A stretch of DNA of 64,000 nt from the NCBI RefSeq assembly GCF_001579845.1, contig NZ_CP007440.1, positions 4,052,029-4,116,028 of the forward strand. Reading direction: 5' to 3'. The translations under genes and the position numbers were made by a program. Shown here piece after piece: positions 1 to 11,599 of the stretch (positions are counted from its first letter, which is position 1; the number at the start of each line of letters is the position of its first letter). The notes under the pieces are model-generated. The model did no database searches. It had not been told where the DNA came from and worked only from the letters and a program-made list of their open reading frames with translations. This DNA is from Rhodoplanes sp. Z2-YC6860. Its GTDB lineage: Bacteria > Pseudomonadota > Alphaproteobacteria > Rhizobiales > Xanthobacteraceae.

Positions 1-40
1 GGGGGTAAGCTGATTGAGAGACCGTACGCCCTCACCCCAG

Positions 41-61
41 CCCTCTCCCCACGGGAGAGGG
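41..61. repeat. Short intergenic palindrome (CCCTCTCCC / GGGAGAGGG)
   Basis: A perfect 9-bp inverted repeat with a 3-base loop lies at the left end of the window, just beyond the stop of the Rieske gene. The same kind of C-rich/G-rich hairpin recurs at 48092-48115 and 48164-48189, so this looks like a dispersed intergenic palindrome of the genome. It could also act as a terminator, but no T tract follows. Confidence 0.5.
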
Positions 62-122
62 AGCTCACCACCGATGCCGCAAATGCTTCAACCTCAATCG
101 AACTCCTCTCCCGAGAAACATT

Positions 123-722
123 TCACGCCGGCGCGATGCCGACGCGACCGGTGAAGGGTTTCGCCACGGCGAGATTGCCATCCACGATCTTGAGGGGCAG
201 CGCCGCGAGCGCCCGCGGCGTCGGGCCATCGAGCACGGCGGCCGCATCGCGCGGGTTGTAATGCGAGTAGTGGCAGGAGCATTCGAAGATCTTCTGGTCC
301 GCGACCCAGACGCTGACCTCGCAGCCCGCGTGCGGACAGATCGCCGAATAGGCGACGATGCCGTCGGCGGCGCGCTCCCGCGTGGCGTCGTCGAGCGTCG
401 CCGGATCGAGCCGCAGCAGCAGCACCTTGTTGAGGCGGGAGCCTTTGCGGACCACGTGGCCCGCGGCGTCGTAGGGCCATGCGATGACCGGCGGGCCGCC
501 GAGCGGGATGTCGGCGGGTTTAAGCGGCGCGACACTCTCGCTGTCCGCGCCGGCTTGGGAGACGAACAGGTCGCCCGCCTGGGGCCGTTCGCTGTCGGGC
601 TCGGCCGCGGCCGGGCCGGGGAGGACGCCAACTGCGCCAACGGCCGTCAGGGCTGCGAGCACATCGCGCCTTGTCGAGTGCTCATCTCTCACGCGATCTC
701 CGCCGCGTCCGATCTTGGTCAT
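123..722 (-). CDS. Rieske-type [2Fe-2S] protein with Tat-like signal
   Basis: A 199-residue protein with an N-terminal twin-arginine stretch (STRRDVL, residues 16-22) followed by an Ala/Val/Gly-rich hydrophobic segment to about residue 40, consistent with Tat export to the periplasm. The Rieske cluster ligands are Cys129-Pro-His131 and Cys148-x-x-His151; Cys134 and Cys150 sit where the stabilising disulfide of bc1-type Rieske proteins is found. It should therefore be an electron-transfer protein carrying a 2Fe-2S cluster. The ATG at 722 was chosen because GGGGG lies 5 bases ahead of it; a GTG at 746 would add eight residues. No cytochrome b or oxygenase partner is visible because the gene lies near the window edge, so the redox partner is unknown. 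Confidence 0.85.
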   Translation of the reverse strand: MTKIGRGGDRVRDEHSTRRDVLAALTAVGAVGVLPGPAAAEPDSERPQAGDLFVSQAGADSESVAPLKPADIPLGGPPVIAWPYDAAGHVVRKGSRLNKVLLLRLDPATLDDATRERAADGIVAYSAICPHAGCEVSVWVADQKIFECSCHYSHYNPRDAAAVLDGPTPRALAALPLKIVDGNLAVAKPFTGRVGIAPA

Positions 723-793
723 GTGGCCCCCGGTGAGGCTTCCCACGAAGGATCAGTCTAGAGCACGATTCAACATCATGGAATCAAGTTGTG

Positions 794-819
794 TGGGTCC
801 CCGCGGAAGCGGGGACCCA
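794..819. repeat. Palindromic repeat TGGGTCCCCGC-ggaa-GCGGGGACCCA
   Basis: A perfect 11-bp inverted repeat around a GGAA loop sits between the Rieske and DUF1508 genes, both on the minus strand. Elements of this sequence type are common dispersed intergenic palindromes in Bradyrhizobium-like genomes (general knowledge). It has no obvious T tract, so a role as a terminator is uncertain. Confidence 0.6.
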
Positions 820-897
820 GGGCCGTAAATTCAAATTTTAAGAACTCGCAGAGTGCAACAGCGCGGCGTATTCCAAGAGCGAAATCCGCCGCGTGGT

Positions 898-1233
898 TCA
901 GGTCTGGTCGTCGGTCGCAGCAGTCGGCGCGTTCGTCTTGACCGAGGCGATGCCGTGCTCGCGCGCCTCGACCGACGAATAGGTCTCGCTGGTGCCGATG
1001 ACCTCGTGATTGGCGGCCTTGAGATTGAACATCGGCTGGCCGTTCTTTGCGGTCTTGCGCTCGTAGCGTTCGTCGAGCGGCGCGTTGGTCTTGACCGACT
1101 TGATCCCGTTCTCGGCGGCAGCTTTGGTCGTGTACATCTCGCTGCTGAGGATCGTCTGGCCGTTGGCCGCTGAAAGGTGGAAATAGAACTGGCCGTTGGC
1201 TGCTGATTTCTTCAGGACGAACTTCCCGGACAT
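898..1233 (-). CDS. DUF1508 (YegP-like) tandem-repeat protein
   Basis: A 111-residue protein made of two copies of the DUF1508 repeat (about residues 1-50 and 55-105). Each copy has the pattern F-x-L-K-AANGQ ... ILSSE-Y-TKAAAENGI-SVKTNAP, seen in the first copy as SAANGQTILSSEMYTTKAA and in the second as KAANHEVIGTSETYSSVEA. Proteins of this family (YegP in E. coli) are small, soluble and without assigned activity. The ATG at 1233 has a GGGGG ribosome site 5 bases ahead. It is well separated from both neighbours and probably monocistronic. Confidence 0.9.
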   Translation of the reverse strand: MSGKFVLKKSAANGQFYFHLSAANGQTILSSEMYTTKAAAENGIKSVKTNAPLDERYERKTAKNGQPMFNLKAANHEVIGTSETYSSVEAREHGIASVKTNAPTAATDDQT

Positions 1234-1355
1234 GAAGCCCCCTTGATGTTGGATGAAACGGCAACGCGCACAGTATAGATCACGCAGCGACGGCGGAAAG
1301 CCTCCACACGCCTGACGTGTGGCCGTGCTCGATCCGGGCTGCGCCTGCTCGCAGG

Positions 1356-1859
1356 CTACTGTTTCAGCCCCTCGTTCAGCAGTTTTCTGATCGTCCACGC
1401 CTTGCCGTCGACGGTCGAGCGGATGTTGTCGATCGCCCAGCGGCCGTTCTCGCGGACGAAGTCGTAGCGCACGATGTCGTCCGACGGGTGCTTGCTCGTG
1501 AAGTCCTTGGAAAACAGCTTGGCCATAACCGTCGCGCGCTGCGCGTCCTGCCGCTCGACCTTCACCTCGGCGCGCGAGACCTCGCGCGCGTTGGAATTGG
1601 CGGCGATGTCGAAGCCGGGCACCGGCTCGTCCTCGGCCGGCGTTGAGTCGTCCGAGCGCTTCCACAGCGCGCCGAGCGACTTCGACAGCGCGCGCCGGTG
1701 CTTGGCGCGCAACTGGATCGATTCCGTCGCGCCATACAGGTCGCGCTTGCCGTAGATGGATTTGACGATCGCGGCCGGATCGGGGTCTTGCGCGAAGGCT
1801 GGCGCGGGCGAGACCGCGGCGGAGAACGCGAGGGCAACGAAAAGGCGGCGGGAGAGCAT
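1356..1859 (-). CDS. Secreted conserved hypothetical protein
   Basis: A 167-residue protein that starts MLSRRLFVAL and has a cleavable signal peptide ending near AFAQ (about residue 24). The mature part begins DPDPAAIVKSIY and contains a region with the look of a DUF3828-type fold (repeated short strands ending RYDFVRENGRWAIDNIRS), which is the usual signature of small periplasmic proteins assessing or binding an unknown ligand; that family link is tentative. The ATG at 1859 is preferred over an upstream GTG at 1880 because it starts directly at the signal peptide. It is on the same strand as the retron 190 bp upstream, but nothing suggests co-function. Confidence 0.75.
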   Translation of the reverse strand: MLSRRLFVALAFSAAVSPAPAFAQDPDPAAIVKSIYGKRDLYGATESIQLRAKHRRALSKSLGALWKRSDDSTPAEDEPVPGFDIAANSNAREVSRAEVKVERQDAQRATVMAKLFSKDFTSKHPSDDIVRYDFVRENGRWAIDNIRSTVDGKAWTIRKLLNEGLKQ

Positions 1860-2048
1860 GGGGATTCCTAATGGCGACACCCCGTTGGTCGCGTAATAAG
1901 CCGCGGTGGTTCATCGGCTGTAGCACCACGCCTCAGGGTGTGTTGGCCGATGCGAAAATCTACACCCGTGTCTAGGAGAGCTGCGGTGAAATTACGCGAC
2001 GTCAGTGTAGAATGGTGGTCCATACGCAGGCCCGATTAGGTCATTTGC

Positions 2049-3602
2049 CTATTTGAGCCAAGCCACTAGCTCCGCAATATTCACGGCAAAAAATTCGGCT
2101 TGGCTGAGTGTCACAGAACCACTGAGTCCTAATACCGCAACGCCGGCAACAGAAAAGTCCTCTGTTACAAGGGGCCCGCCACTATTCCCGCCAATAATTT
2201 TTGGCGTCACTTCGAGATATGAAACTGCGCTTTTTGGAAAGGTCCTTATGAGCTTGCCTTGTTCAATACGAATTGGTTTTGCGAGAAAATGATTGGGATA
2301 GCCACACAAGGTTATGCTGGCTCCATCTTTCAGCGGCGGTCCCTTGTATAGCGGAATTGGCGAAATGGTTTTCAATTCGGCGGGAATCTCAAGTGCAGCT
2401 AAATCGCGATGGTTGTCTTGAGAGAGGACCGTTACTGCGATTTTCTTTGCTGGATTTTCAGGATGATAGATGTACGGATTGCTACCCAAGCAGTGTGCGC
2501 ACGTTATCAATCCGTATTTTTCGATAAAAAAAGCGGTACCTTGTCCATCACCGCTGTGTTCGATTACCCAAGTCGCCTGCTTAACGATCTCTTCTGGGGA
2601 GAGGGCGGTACGAATTTTTCCAGAAGTTGTTAGTGCATTAAACTGAACCGCAAGCCTTCTAAAAACAAGATCTGGGCGGCCTCGAATCTGGCCGATAAAT
2701 TCGATTTTTCCTCGTACTATGGATTCGAATGCAGTTCCTCCCCCAAACTTGTTTTTGTGCTCAGCGGCCGCTGCCAGCAAACCGAATTTTCTCCAAGCGT
2801 GCAACATAGCTCGGGTTTCTCTTATAAACCTGCGTTTTACATTGACGCGCTCGTTGACGATGAGCCCTGTAACTTCTTGGCGTGCTGTGTTGTCGCGTAG
2901 TCGCAACTTGTTTGTGTTAATTTGGAACCCGTTGGATTCTATTATAGTGCGAAGTGATGCGTTGATTTCGCAGTAAGTCTTGCCATCGGCGGCTTTGCTT
3001 GCTGTCGCGAAGGGCATCGACGTTCGATTTGTCGAGAATGTGAGATCATCTGCGTATCGTGTGTATTTACATCGGTTGGCAGCTGCAAAACGTAACAGCT
3101 CCGAATCCATTTTCGCGCATATCAAATTGGAAATCACAGGAGACGTCGGCGCTCCTTGGGGAAGCGCGTCATTTAGTGTGCAGGCCTTTGCTATCGCAGC
3201 GGCTACAGTCCGATTAAGCGAGTGCGGAGGTTTTGAGAGTAGACCGAAGACGCGACCATAGTTGATGGAGCCGAAGAAGTTCTCAAGGTCGATATTCAGA
3301 ACAAATCGCTCGCCGACGTGAGTCGTTGCGTTGCGCTTTATGTCCCGGTCGGTGACAAATCCATTCACGCAGGATTTGAATGTAAATAAAGCATCAAGTT
3401 CTTTCGCGAGATTGCGTTGGATTATTTTTAAGTTGGTAGATGGAGCAGCAATAGTCCGAGTTCCGCCGCGTCGCTTTGGAATTTCAAATGTACGATATTG
3501 GGTGATCAGAGGGCGTTTGTAGATATAATAACCCAATTGCTGCGCTCTGCATCCCAGCAAGTAGGCTAAACCTGTTAGGTTATGAATTTTGTTCAACGGC
3601 AT
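2049..3602 (-). CDS. Retron-type reverse transcriptase fused to trypsin-like serine protease
   Basis: A 517-residue two-domain protein. Residues about 30-325 are a retron-type reverse transcriptase: the entry motif IPKRRGGTRTIAAP (41-54), the first catalytic Asp in LNIDLENFF (Asp105), QGAPTSPVISNL (149-160), the catalytic YADD (183-186) and the retron-characteristic VTG (244-246) followed by a basic helix. Residues about 345-517 are a trypsin-like protease with an apparently intact triad: His370 in TCAHC, Asp400 in NHRDLAALEI and Ser474 in GGNSGGPLV. Retron RTs make branched RNA-DNA from an adjacent msr-msd RNA and act in phage defence with an effector; here the effector would be the fused protease. 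Such RT-trypsin fusions have been catalogued among retrons, but few are characterised. A candidate RNA with a1/a2 repeats lies immediately upstream. Base composition is clearly more AT-rich than the neighbours, suggesting transfer. The start ATG at 3602 aligns with the expected N-terminus. Confidence 0.93.
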   Translation of the reverse strand: MPLNKIHNLTGLAYLLGCRAQQLGYYIYKRPLITQYRTFEIPKRRGGTRTIAAPSTNLKIIQRNLAKELDALFTFKSCVNGFVTDRDIKRNATTHVGERFVLNIDLENFFGSINYGRVFGLLSKPPHSLNRTVAAAIAKACTLNDALPQGAPTSPVISNLICAKMDSELLRFAAANRCKYTRYADDLTFSTNRTSMPFATASKAADGKTYCEINASLRTIIESNGFQINTNKLRLRDNTARQEVTGLIVNERVNVKRRFIRETRAMLHAWRKFGLLAAAAEHKNKFGGGTAFESIVRGKIEFIGQIRGRPDLVFRRLAVQFNALTTSGKIRTALSPEEIVKQATWVIEHSGDGQGTAFFIEKYGLITCAHCLGSNPYIYHPENPAKKIAVTVLSQDNHRDLAALEIPAELKTISPIPLYKGPPLKDGASITLCGYPNHFLAKPIRIEQGKLIRTFPKSAVSYLEVTPKIIGGNSGGPLVTEDFSVAGVAVLGLSGSVTLSQAEFFAVNIAELVAWLK

Positions 3603-3613
3603 CGCAAGTCGGG

Positions 3614-3755
3614 GCGCGGTCGAGACACTTCTGACTTACCAAACATAGGATCCATAGTTCATAGATCCGTCATTCAGCGTTCGCGAGTAGTTTCTGCACT
3701 AACGTTCGCCAGAGATCGCAGGATCAACGACCGAAACAAACGTCCCGACCGCGCT
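3614..3755 (-). ncRNA. Candidate retron msr-msd RNA
   Basis: The 142 bases ahead of the reverse transcriptase are bounded by a long inverted repeat of the a1/a2 kind. On the minus strand GCGCGGTCGGGAC (3754-3742) pairs with GTCTCGACCGCGC (3626-3614): 13 pairs with one G-U, and four weaker pairs extend inward to 3738/3630. Inside, weak hairpins are seen: GATC-CTGC-GATC (3725-3714), a bulged stem with loop GCAGAA (3709-3683) and GGATC/GATCC around an 11-base loop (3668-3648). A retron RNA is expected in exactly this place and of about this length. The usual AGC around the branching guanosine after a1 is not obvious; G3737 is a possible candidate. Structure was judged by eye only. Confidence 0.7.
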
Positions 3756-3760
3756 GCCGC

Positions 3761-3791
3761 ATAATAAACGTCGAAAGGAAAGCAGCGTCAA
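3761..3791 (-). promoter_or_regulatory. Candidate sigma-70 promoter of the retron
   Basis: On the minus strand TTGACG (3791-3786) and TATTAT (3766-3761) form a near-consensus -35/-10 pair with a 19-base spacer. The predicted transcription start, 6-7 bases downstream, falls at 3755-3754, which is the first base of the a1 repeat. It lies in the short gap after the uvrA stop, so the retron need not depend on uvrA read-through. Confidence 0.55.
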
Positions 3792-3811
3792 TCGAAAGGC
3801 TGGCGGCTGAC

Positions 3812-6796
<2,985 letters not shown>

Positions 6797-6853
6797 GGAA
6801 TCCGACAGAATGGAGGGCGGCGGCGCCCGGATTTCAGGATAAGTTAGTTCTGG

Positions 6854-6868
6854 AACGTAGTGAGAACG
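6854..6868 (-). promoter_or_regulatory. SOS (LexA) box of uvrA
   Basis: GAAC-GTAGTGA-GAAC on the plus strand (GTTC-N7-GTTC on the uvrA strand) matches exactly the LexA operator of Alphaproteobacteria. It lies 58 bp before the uvrA start. A second exact match precedes ssb at 18497. Confidence 0.8.
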
Positions 6869-6922
6869 ATAGGGTTTCGCCAGTACGAAAGCCGAGATAT
6901 CACCGTTACACTTGAAGAGCGG

Positions 6923-6947
6923 GGAACCCGTGCCTTTTCGGGCCGTT
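6923..6947 (+). promoter_or_regulatory. EcfG-type general stress promoter of ku-ligD
   Basis: GGAAC (6923-6927), 16 bases, CGTT (6944-6947) is a full match to the promoter recognised by the general stress sigma factor EcfG of Alphaproteobacteria. Transcription would begin near 6955, about 28 bases before the ku start, a normal leader length. This predicts that end joining is induced in stress or stationary phase. Confidence 0.7.
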
Positions 6948-6982
6948 GACCGGTGTTCCTCGCTTGCAAAAAGGTGGGTTTC

Positions 6983-7873
6983 ATGGCGGCTCGCGCCTTC
7001 TGGTCTGGCCGGATCAGGCTTGCTCTGGTGTCGATCCCGGTGGAGATCGTGCCGGCGACCAAGACGGCGGCGCGGATTTCCTTCCACCAGATCCACGAGC
7101 CGAGCGGCAAGCGCATCCGCTACGAGAAGGTGGTGCCGGGCATCGGGCCGGTCGACACCGACGACATCGTCAAGGGCTACGAGGTCGAGAAGGGCAGGTA
7201 CGTGCTCTTGACCGACGACGAGATCGCCGACGTCAAGCTCGAGGCCAAGAAGACCGTCGACCTGGTGCAGTTCGTCGATGCCGACGCCATCGACCCGATC
7301 TACTTCGAGCGGCCGTACTACGTGCTGCCGCAGGACGAGGATGAGGACGGCGTCGAGGCCTATGCAGTGCTGCGCGACGCACTGAAGGAAACCAAGAAGA
7401 TCGGGCTCGGCCAGATCGTGGTGCGCGGCCAGGGCTCGATCGTGGCGGTGAAGCCATGCGGCAAGGGGCTCATGATGGAGACCCTGCGGTTTGCTGACGA
7501 GGTGAAGAAGGCGAACTCCACGTTCGAGGGCATTCCCGCGAAGAAGCCGGAAAAGGACCTCATCGAACTGGCCGAGGAGCTGATCGAGAAGAAGGCCGGC
7601 GAATTCCATCCGGAGCAGTTCAAGGACAAGTACACGGTCGCGCTGCGCGAACTGATCGAGGCGAAGCAAGAGCATCGCAAGCCGCGCGAGATCGAGGAGA
7701 CGCCGGCAGCGTCGAACGTGATCAACCTGATGGATGCGCTCAAGCGCAGCGTAAAAGGCGGGGCTGCGGCGAAGAACGAGCCTCCGACCAAGCGCTCCGC
7801 GCCGCGGCGTGCGAAGAAGCCGCGGGCCGCGAAGGCCAAGCGCAAGACTCGCAGCGCGAGGAAGGCCGCCTGA
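6983..7873 (+). CDS. ku: Ku, non-homologous end joining DNA-end-binding protein
   Basis: A 296-residue bacterial Ku. The homodimer forms a ring that binds double-strand break ends and recruits LigD. The opening [20 protein letters not shown] and the following [12 protein letters not shown] are characteristic, and the Ku core runs to about residue 250. The C-terminus (from about 262) is a Lys/Arg/Ala-rich tail ending [11 protein letters not shown], typical of tails that help DNA binding and LigD interaction. The ATG at 6983 follows an AAGGTGG ribosome site; it is preferred over an in-frame start 30 bases earlier. Its stop overlaps the ligD start (TGATG), indicating translational coupling. Confidence 0.96.
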   Translation: MAARAFWSGRIRLALVSIPVEIVPATKTAARISFHQIHEPSGKRIRYEKVVPGIGPVDTDDIVKGYEVEKGRYVLLTDDEIADVKLEAKKTVDLVQFVDADAIDPIYFERPYYVLPQDEDEDGVEAYAVLRDALKETKKIGLGQIVVRGQGSIVAVKPCGKGLMMETLRFADEVKKANSTFEGIPAKKPEKDLIELAEELIEKKAGEFHPEQFKDKYTVALRELIEAKQEHRKPREIEETPAASNVINLMDALKRSVKGGAAAKNEPPTKRSAPRRAKKPRAAKAKRKTRSARKAA

Positions 7874-10452
7874 TGGCTCCGCGCGGGGGACTGGCCGAAT
7901 ACAACAAGAAGCGCGACTTCTCGCGCACTGCGGAGCCGAAAGGCGAGCGGCGCAAGTCCGGCAAGCAGCTCGCCTATCTGATCCAGAAGCACGACGCGAG
8001 CCGGCTGCATTACGACTTCCGCCTCGAATGGGACGGCAAGCTTCTGAGCTGGGCGGTGCCGAAGGGGCCGAGCGAAAGCACGACCGACAAGCGGCTCGCG
8101 GTCCATGTCGAGGACCATCCGATCGAATACGGCACCTTCGAAGGCAGCATTCCCGAGGGCGAGTACGGCGGCGGCACCGTGATGCTGTGGGACCGCGGCA
8201 CCTGGGAGCCGCTCGACGACGTCGACGAGGCGCTGCGCAAGGGCAAAATGGCGTTCAACCTGCACGGCGAGCGGCTGCAAGGCCGCTATGCGCTGGTGCG
8301 GCTGCGCGCCCGCAGCAAGAACGACAAGGACAACTGGCTGCTGATCAAGGAGCGCGACGAGTTCGCCCACGACGGCCAGAACGCAGTCGACACCGAGGAT
8401 ACGAGTGTCGCGAGCGGCCGCAGCATGGAAGAGATCGCGGCCGGCAAGAAGGTCTGGCACAGCAACCGGAAGAAGAACGGCAACGGCGCGGCCAAACCGG
8501 TGGCAGCTAAACCGGCGAAGACCGCCGCGCGCTCAAAAAAAAACTCCGGCGCAAAGCTCCCGGCGTTCGTAAGCCCGCAACTCGCAACGCTGGTCGACGC
8601 GCCGCCCAACGGAAGCGAGTGGCTGCACGAGATCAAGTACGACGGCTATCGGGCCATCACCGCCATCGCTGGCGGTGAGGTGAAGATCTACACCCGCAAG
8701 GCGCTGGACTGGACCGAGCGCTATCAGCCGCTGGTGCCGGCGTTGGCGCGGCTGCCTTGCGACAGCGCGCTGCTGGATGGCGAGATCGTGGTGGCCGACT
8801 CTGGCGGACACACCGACTTCGGCGCTCTGCAGGATGCGCTCACAAGGGGCGGCGAGGGGATCAGTTACAACCTCTTCGATCTTTTGGAGCTTGATGGCGA
8901 GGATTTGCGCAAGCGCCCGCTGATCGAGCGCAAGGAGCGCCTTGCGCAACTGCTCAAGGGCGTTCCGGCGCCGCTCAGCTATTCCGATCATGTCGAGAGT
9001 GCGGGCGAGAACGTTTACACCGAGGCCTGCAAGCTCGGGCTCGAAGGCATCATCTCCAAGCGCGCCGATGCGCCTTATGTGTCGGGCCGCAGCCAGGCCT
9101 GGCTGAAGACCAAATGCGGCATGGAGCAGGAGTTCGTCATCATCGGCTGGCGGCCGTCGGACAAGCCGGGCCGGCCGTTCAGCTCCCTGCTGCTGGGCCT
9201 GCGCGAAGACGGCGAGCTGCGCTACGCCGGCCGCGTCGGCAGCGGCTATACCGGCGAGCGGCTGGAAGACCTCGGCGCCAAGTTCAAGGCGCTGGAGCGC
9301 AAGAGCCCGCCGGTCAAGGACGTGCCGAGAGAGATCGTGCGCGATGCGCTGTTCCTGGAGCCGAAGCTCGTCGCGCAGATCGCGTTTCGCGGCTGGACGC
9401 ATGACAATCTCGTGCGTCAGGCCTCGTTCAAGGGATTGCGCACCGACAAGCCTGCATCCGAGATCGTGAGGGAGCGTGCCATGCCGAAGGCCACGGCGGT
9501 CAAACGCGCCAAAGCTGAAACGAAGAAGGCGCCGCAACGGCGGGCTGCCACGCCGAAATCGCGCGGCGGCGAGGAGGCCGAGTTTGCCGGCGTCCGCGTC
9601 ACCCATCCGGACCGCGTGCTGTTCGCCGACCAGGGCGTCACCAAGCGCGATCTGATCGAGTACTACCTCGACGTTGCCGGGATCATGCTGCCGCATGTCG
9701 CGCAGCGGCCGCTCGCTCTGGTGCGGTGTCCTGCGGGCAGCGGCGATTGCTTCTTCCAGAAGCACGCTTCGGCGGGGTTTCCCGACGAGTTCGGCCACAT
9801 CAGGATCAAAGAGAAATCGGCGACCCGCGAGTACATGACCATCGAGGACGAGCGCGGCCTGGTCGCGGCCGTGCAGGTCGGCGTGCTTGAACTGCACATC
9901 TGGTGCTCACGCACCGAGACGCTGGAGCAGCCCGATCGCATGGTGTTCGACTTCGACCCGGACGAAGGCCTCGACTTCGCCCGCGTGCGCGATGCCGCGC
10001 GCGACATGCGCGATCGGCTGAAGGACTTGGGCCTGGAAAGCTTCCCGATGGCAACCGGCGGCAAGGGCATCCATGTGGTGGTGCCGCTGACGCCCAGCCA
10101 CAGCTGGGAGGAGCACCGCGATTTCGCCGAGGCGCTGGCGCGCGTGATGGCTGCCGAGGAGCCGGATCGCTTCGTCGCCAACATGTCGAAGGAAAAGCGC
10201 AAGGGGAAGATCTTCATCGACTATCTGCGCAACCAGCGCGGCGCCACGGCGATCTCGCCCTATTCGACGCGATCGCGCAAAGGCGCGTTTGTCGCCACAC
10301 CGATCTCGTGGCAGCAATTGTCGCGGCTGAAGGACGCGCGGCCGGCCACGATTGCAGACGCGAAGAAGCTGCTGAAGGCCGATCCATGGCCGGAATACGC
10401 GCGAGTCAAACAATTCCTGCCGCTCGACAGGCTTGCGAAAATCAAGCGGTAG
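7873..10452 (+). CDS. ligD: LigD, multifunctional ATP-dependent DNA ligase of NHEJ
   Basis: An 859-residue protein with all three LigD domains in the order phosphoesterase - ligase - polymerase. Residues about 35-180 are the 3'-phosphoesterase ([27 protein letters not shown]). The ligase core begins near residue 230; the adenylated lysine is Lys255 in EIKYDGYR. A basic, Ala-rich linker follows (about 537-570), then the primase-polymerase domain with the metal-binding DFDPDEG and the conserved GGKGIHV. It processes, fills and seals breaks held by Ku. It shares one base with the ku stop and probably the same EcfG promoter. A run of nine A's at 8536-8544 lies in the linker before the ligase core; the frame continues normally through it. 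Confidence 0.96.
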   Translation: MAPRGGLAEYNKKRDFSRTAEPKGERRKSGKQLAYLIQKHDASRLHYDFRLEWDGKLLSWAVPKGPSESTTDKRLAVHVEDHPIEYGTFEGSIPEGEYGGGTVMLWDRGTWEPLDDVDEALRKGKMAFNLHGERLQGRYALVRLRARSKNDKDNWLLIKERDEFAHDGQNAVDTEDTSVASGRSMEEIAAGKKVWHSNRKKNGNGAAKPVAAKPAKTAARSKKNSGAKLPAFVSPQLATLVDAPPNGSEWLHEIKYDGYRAITAIAGGEVKIYTRKALDWTERYQPLVPALARLPCDSALLDGEIVVADSGGHTDFGALQDALTRGGEGISYNLFDLLELDGEDLRKRPLIERKERLAQLLKGVPAPLSYSDHVESAGENVYTEACKLGLEGIISKRADAPYVSGRSQAWLKTKCGMEQEFVIIGWRPSDKPGRPFSSLLLGLREDGELRYAGRVGSGYTGERLEDLGAKFKALERKSPPVKDVPREIVRDALFLEPKLVAQIAFRGWTHDNLVRQASFKGLRTDKPASEIVRERAMPKATAVKRAKAETKKAPQRRAATPKSRGGEEAEFAGVRVTHPDRVLFADQGVTKRDLIEYYLDVAGIMLPHVAQRPLALVRCPAGSGDCFFQKHASAGFPDEFGHIRIKEKSATREYMTIEDERGLVAAVQVGVLELHIWCSRTETLEQPDRMVFDFDPDEGLDFARVRDAARDMRDRLKDLGLESFPMATGGKGIHVVVPLTPSHSWEEHRDFAEALARVMAAEEPDRFVANMSKEKRKGKIFIDYLRNQRGATAISPYSTRSRKGAFVATPISWQQLSRLKDARPATIADAKKLLKADPWPEYARVKQFLPLDRLAKIKR

Positions 10453-10547
10453 CCCCGCGCGCAAGGCCAATTGTCGCTTAAACTCCGAACCGACTACGCT
10501 CCCTCGAAAGCGCGGCGCCGAACGCCGCGCTTGTTGGGGAGGTCATC

Positions 10548-11471
10548 ATGGGATTGAGCTTCTGGAGTCTGGCGATGGCGGCAGGAATTCTCGCGACGAG
10601 CACGGCGCATGGTGCGGCAATTGGCGCAGAGTATCTCGTCACCATCAAAAACGACATCACGTTTGCCGAGCACGACGGCGTCAAGCTTGTCGGCGATCTC
10701 TATCAGCCGAAGGGATTGGACAAGGCGCCGATGCTGGTCGCGGTCCATGGCGGCGGCTGGCAGGTCGGCGACCGCAAGATGTACACGAACTGGGGCGCGT
10801 ATCTGGCGAAGAACGGCTACGCGGTGTTCGCGATCGAATACCGGCTGATGAAGCCCGGCGTGAAAACCTATCCGGGCGCGGTCTACGACACCAAGGCGGC
10901 GGTGCAGTATGTCCGCGCCAACGCGGCCGAACTCAACGTCGATCCCAACCGCATCGGCATGATCGGCGACAGCGCCGGCGGACACCTGTCGGCGCTGGTC
11001 GCGCTGGCCGGCGAGGAGCCGCAGTTCTCGAGCGAGTATCGCAGCGATCCCAATGCGTCGGTGTCATCCAAGGTGAAGACCGTGGTGGGCTTCTACGGCG
11101 TCTACGACATGGCCGCACAGTGGGAGCACGATCTGTTATCGCGGCCCCGCGACAACATCGGCGAGAAGTTCCTGGGCGCCGCGCCCTACACCAACCGCAA
11201 GGTGTTCTTCGAGGCCTCGCCGATCAACTACGCCACGGTCGACAAGAACGCGACGCGCTTCATGCTGATCCACGGCACCGATGACGATGTGGTCGATCCG
11301 GCGACGCAGTCGACCGCATTCCTCAAGGCGCTGAAGCAGGCGAGCTTCTTCGCCCGCACCATCGTCATTCCGGGGGCAGGGCACTTCTTCAGCACCGACC
11401 CGGTGGACGACACGAGCTTCGGCGGCTTCGCCGGGCCGAAGGTGCTGCGGTTCCTCAAGGATACGCTGTAA
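10548..11471 (+). CDS. Secreted alpha/beta hydrolase (HSL-like esterase)
   Basis: A 307-residue hydrolase with a short hydrophobic signal-like N-terminus (to about residue 24). The oxyanion-hole motif HGGGW is at 67-71 and the nucleophile is Ser142 in GDSAGG. An Asp in HGTDDDVVDP and a His in GAGHFF complete the likely triad. These features place it with hormone-sensitive-lipase-type carboxylesterases that cleave small acyl esters; the natural substrate cannot be told. The ATG follows GGGGAGG. It lies on the ligD strand after 95 bp but shows no functional link to NHEJ. Confidence 0.88.
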   Translation: MGLSFWSLAMAAGILATSTAHGAAIGAEYLVTIKNDITFAEHDGVKLVGDLYQPKGLDKAPMLVAVHGGGWQVGDRKMYTNWGAYLAKNGYAVFAIEYRLMKPGVKTYPGAVYDTKAAVQYVRANAAELNVDPNRIGMIGDSAGGHLSALVALAGEEPQFSSEYRSDPNASVSSKVKTVVGFYGVYDMAAQWEHDLLSRPRDNIGEKFLGAAPYTNRKVFFEASPINYATVDKNATRFMLIHGTDDDVVDPATQSTAFLKALKQASFFARTIVIPGAGHFFSTDPVDDTSFGGFAGPKVLRFLKDTL

Positions 11472-11599
11472 GGCGCGATGGGTTCAGTCGAGCCGAAAGA
11501 GCCGCCGGCTTCGCGGCCGGCGCGAACTTGGCTCCCTGGCTTTCGGTCCGGTCTCGGCCGCGGCGGGCTTGCTGCCGGCAATCTGCCGCCGGCAGCGGT

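Noticed and set aside
6797-7675. Upstream extension of the uvrA frame
   Set aside because: It runs through the divergent promoter and the ku gene; UvrA has its normal N-terminus from 6796.
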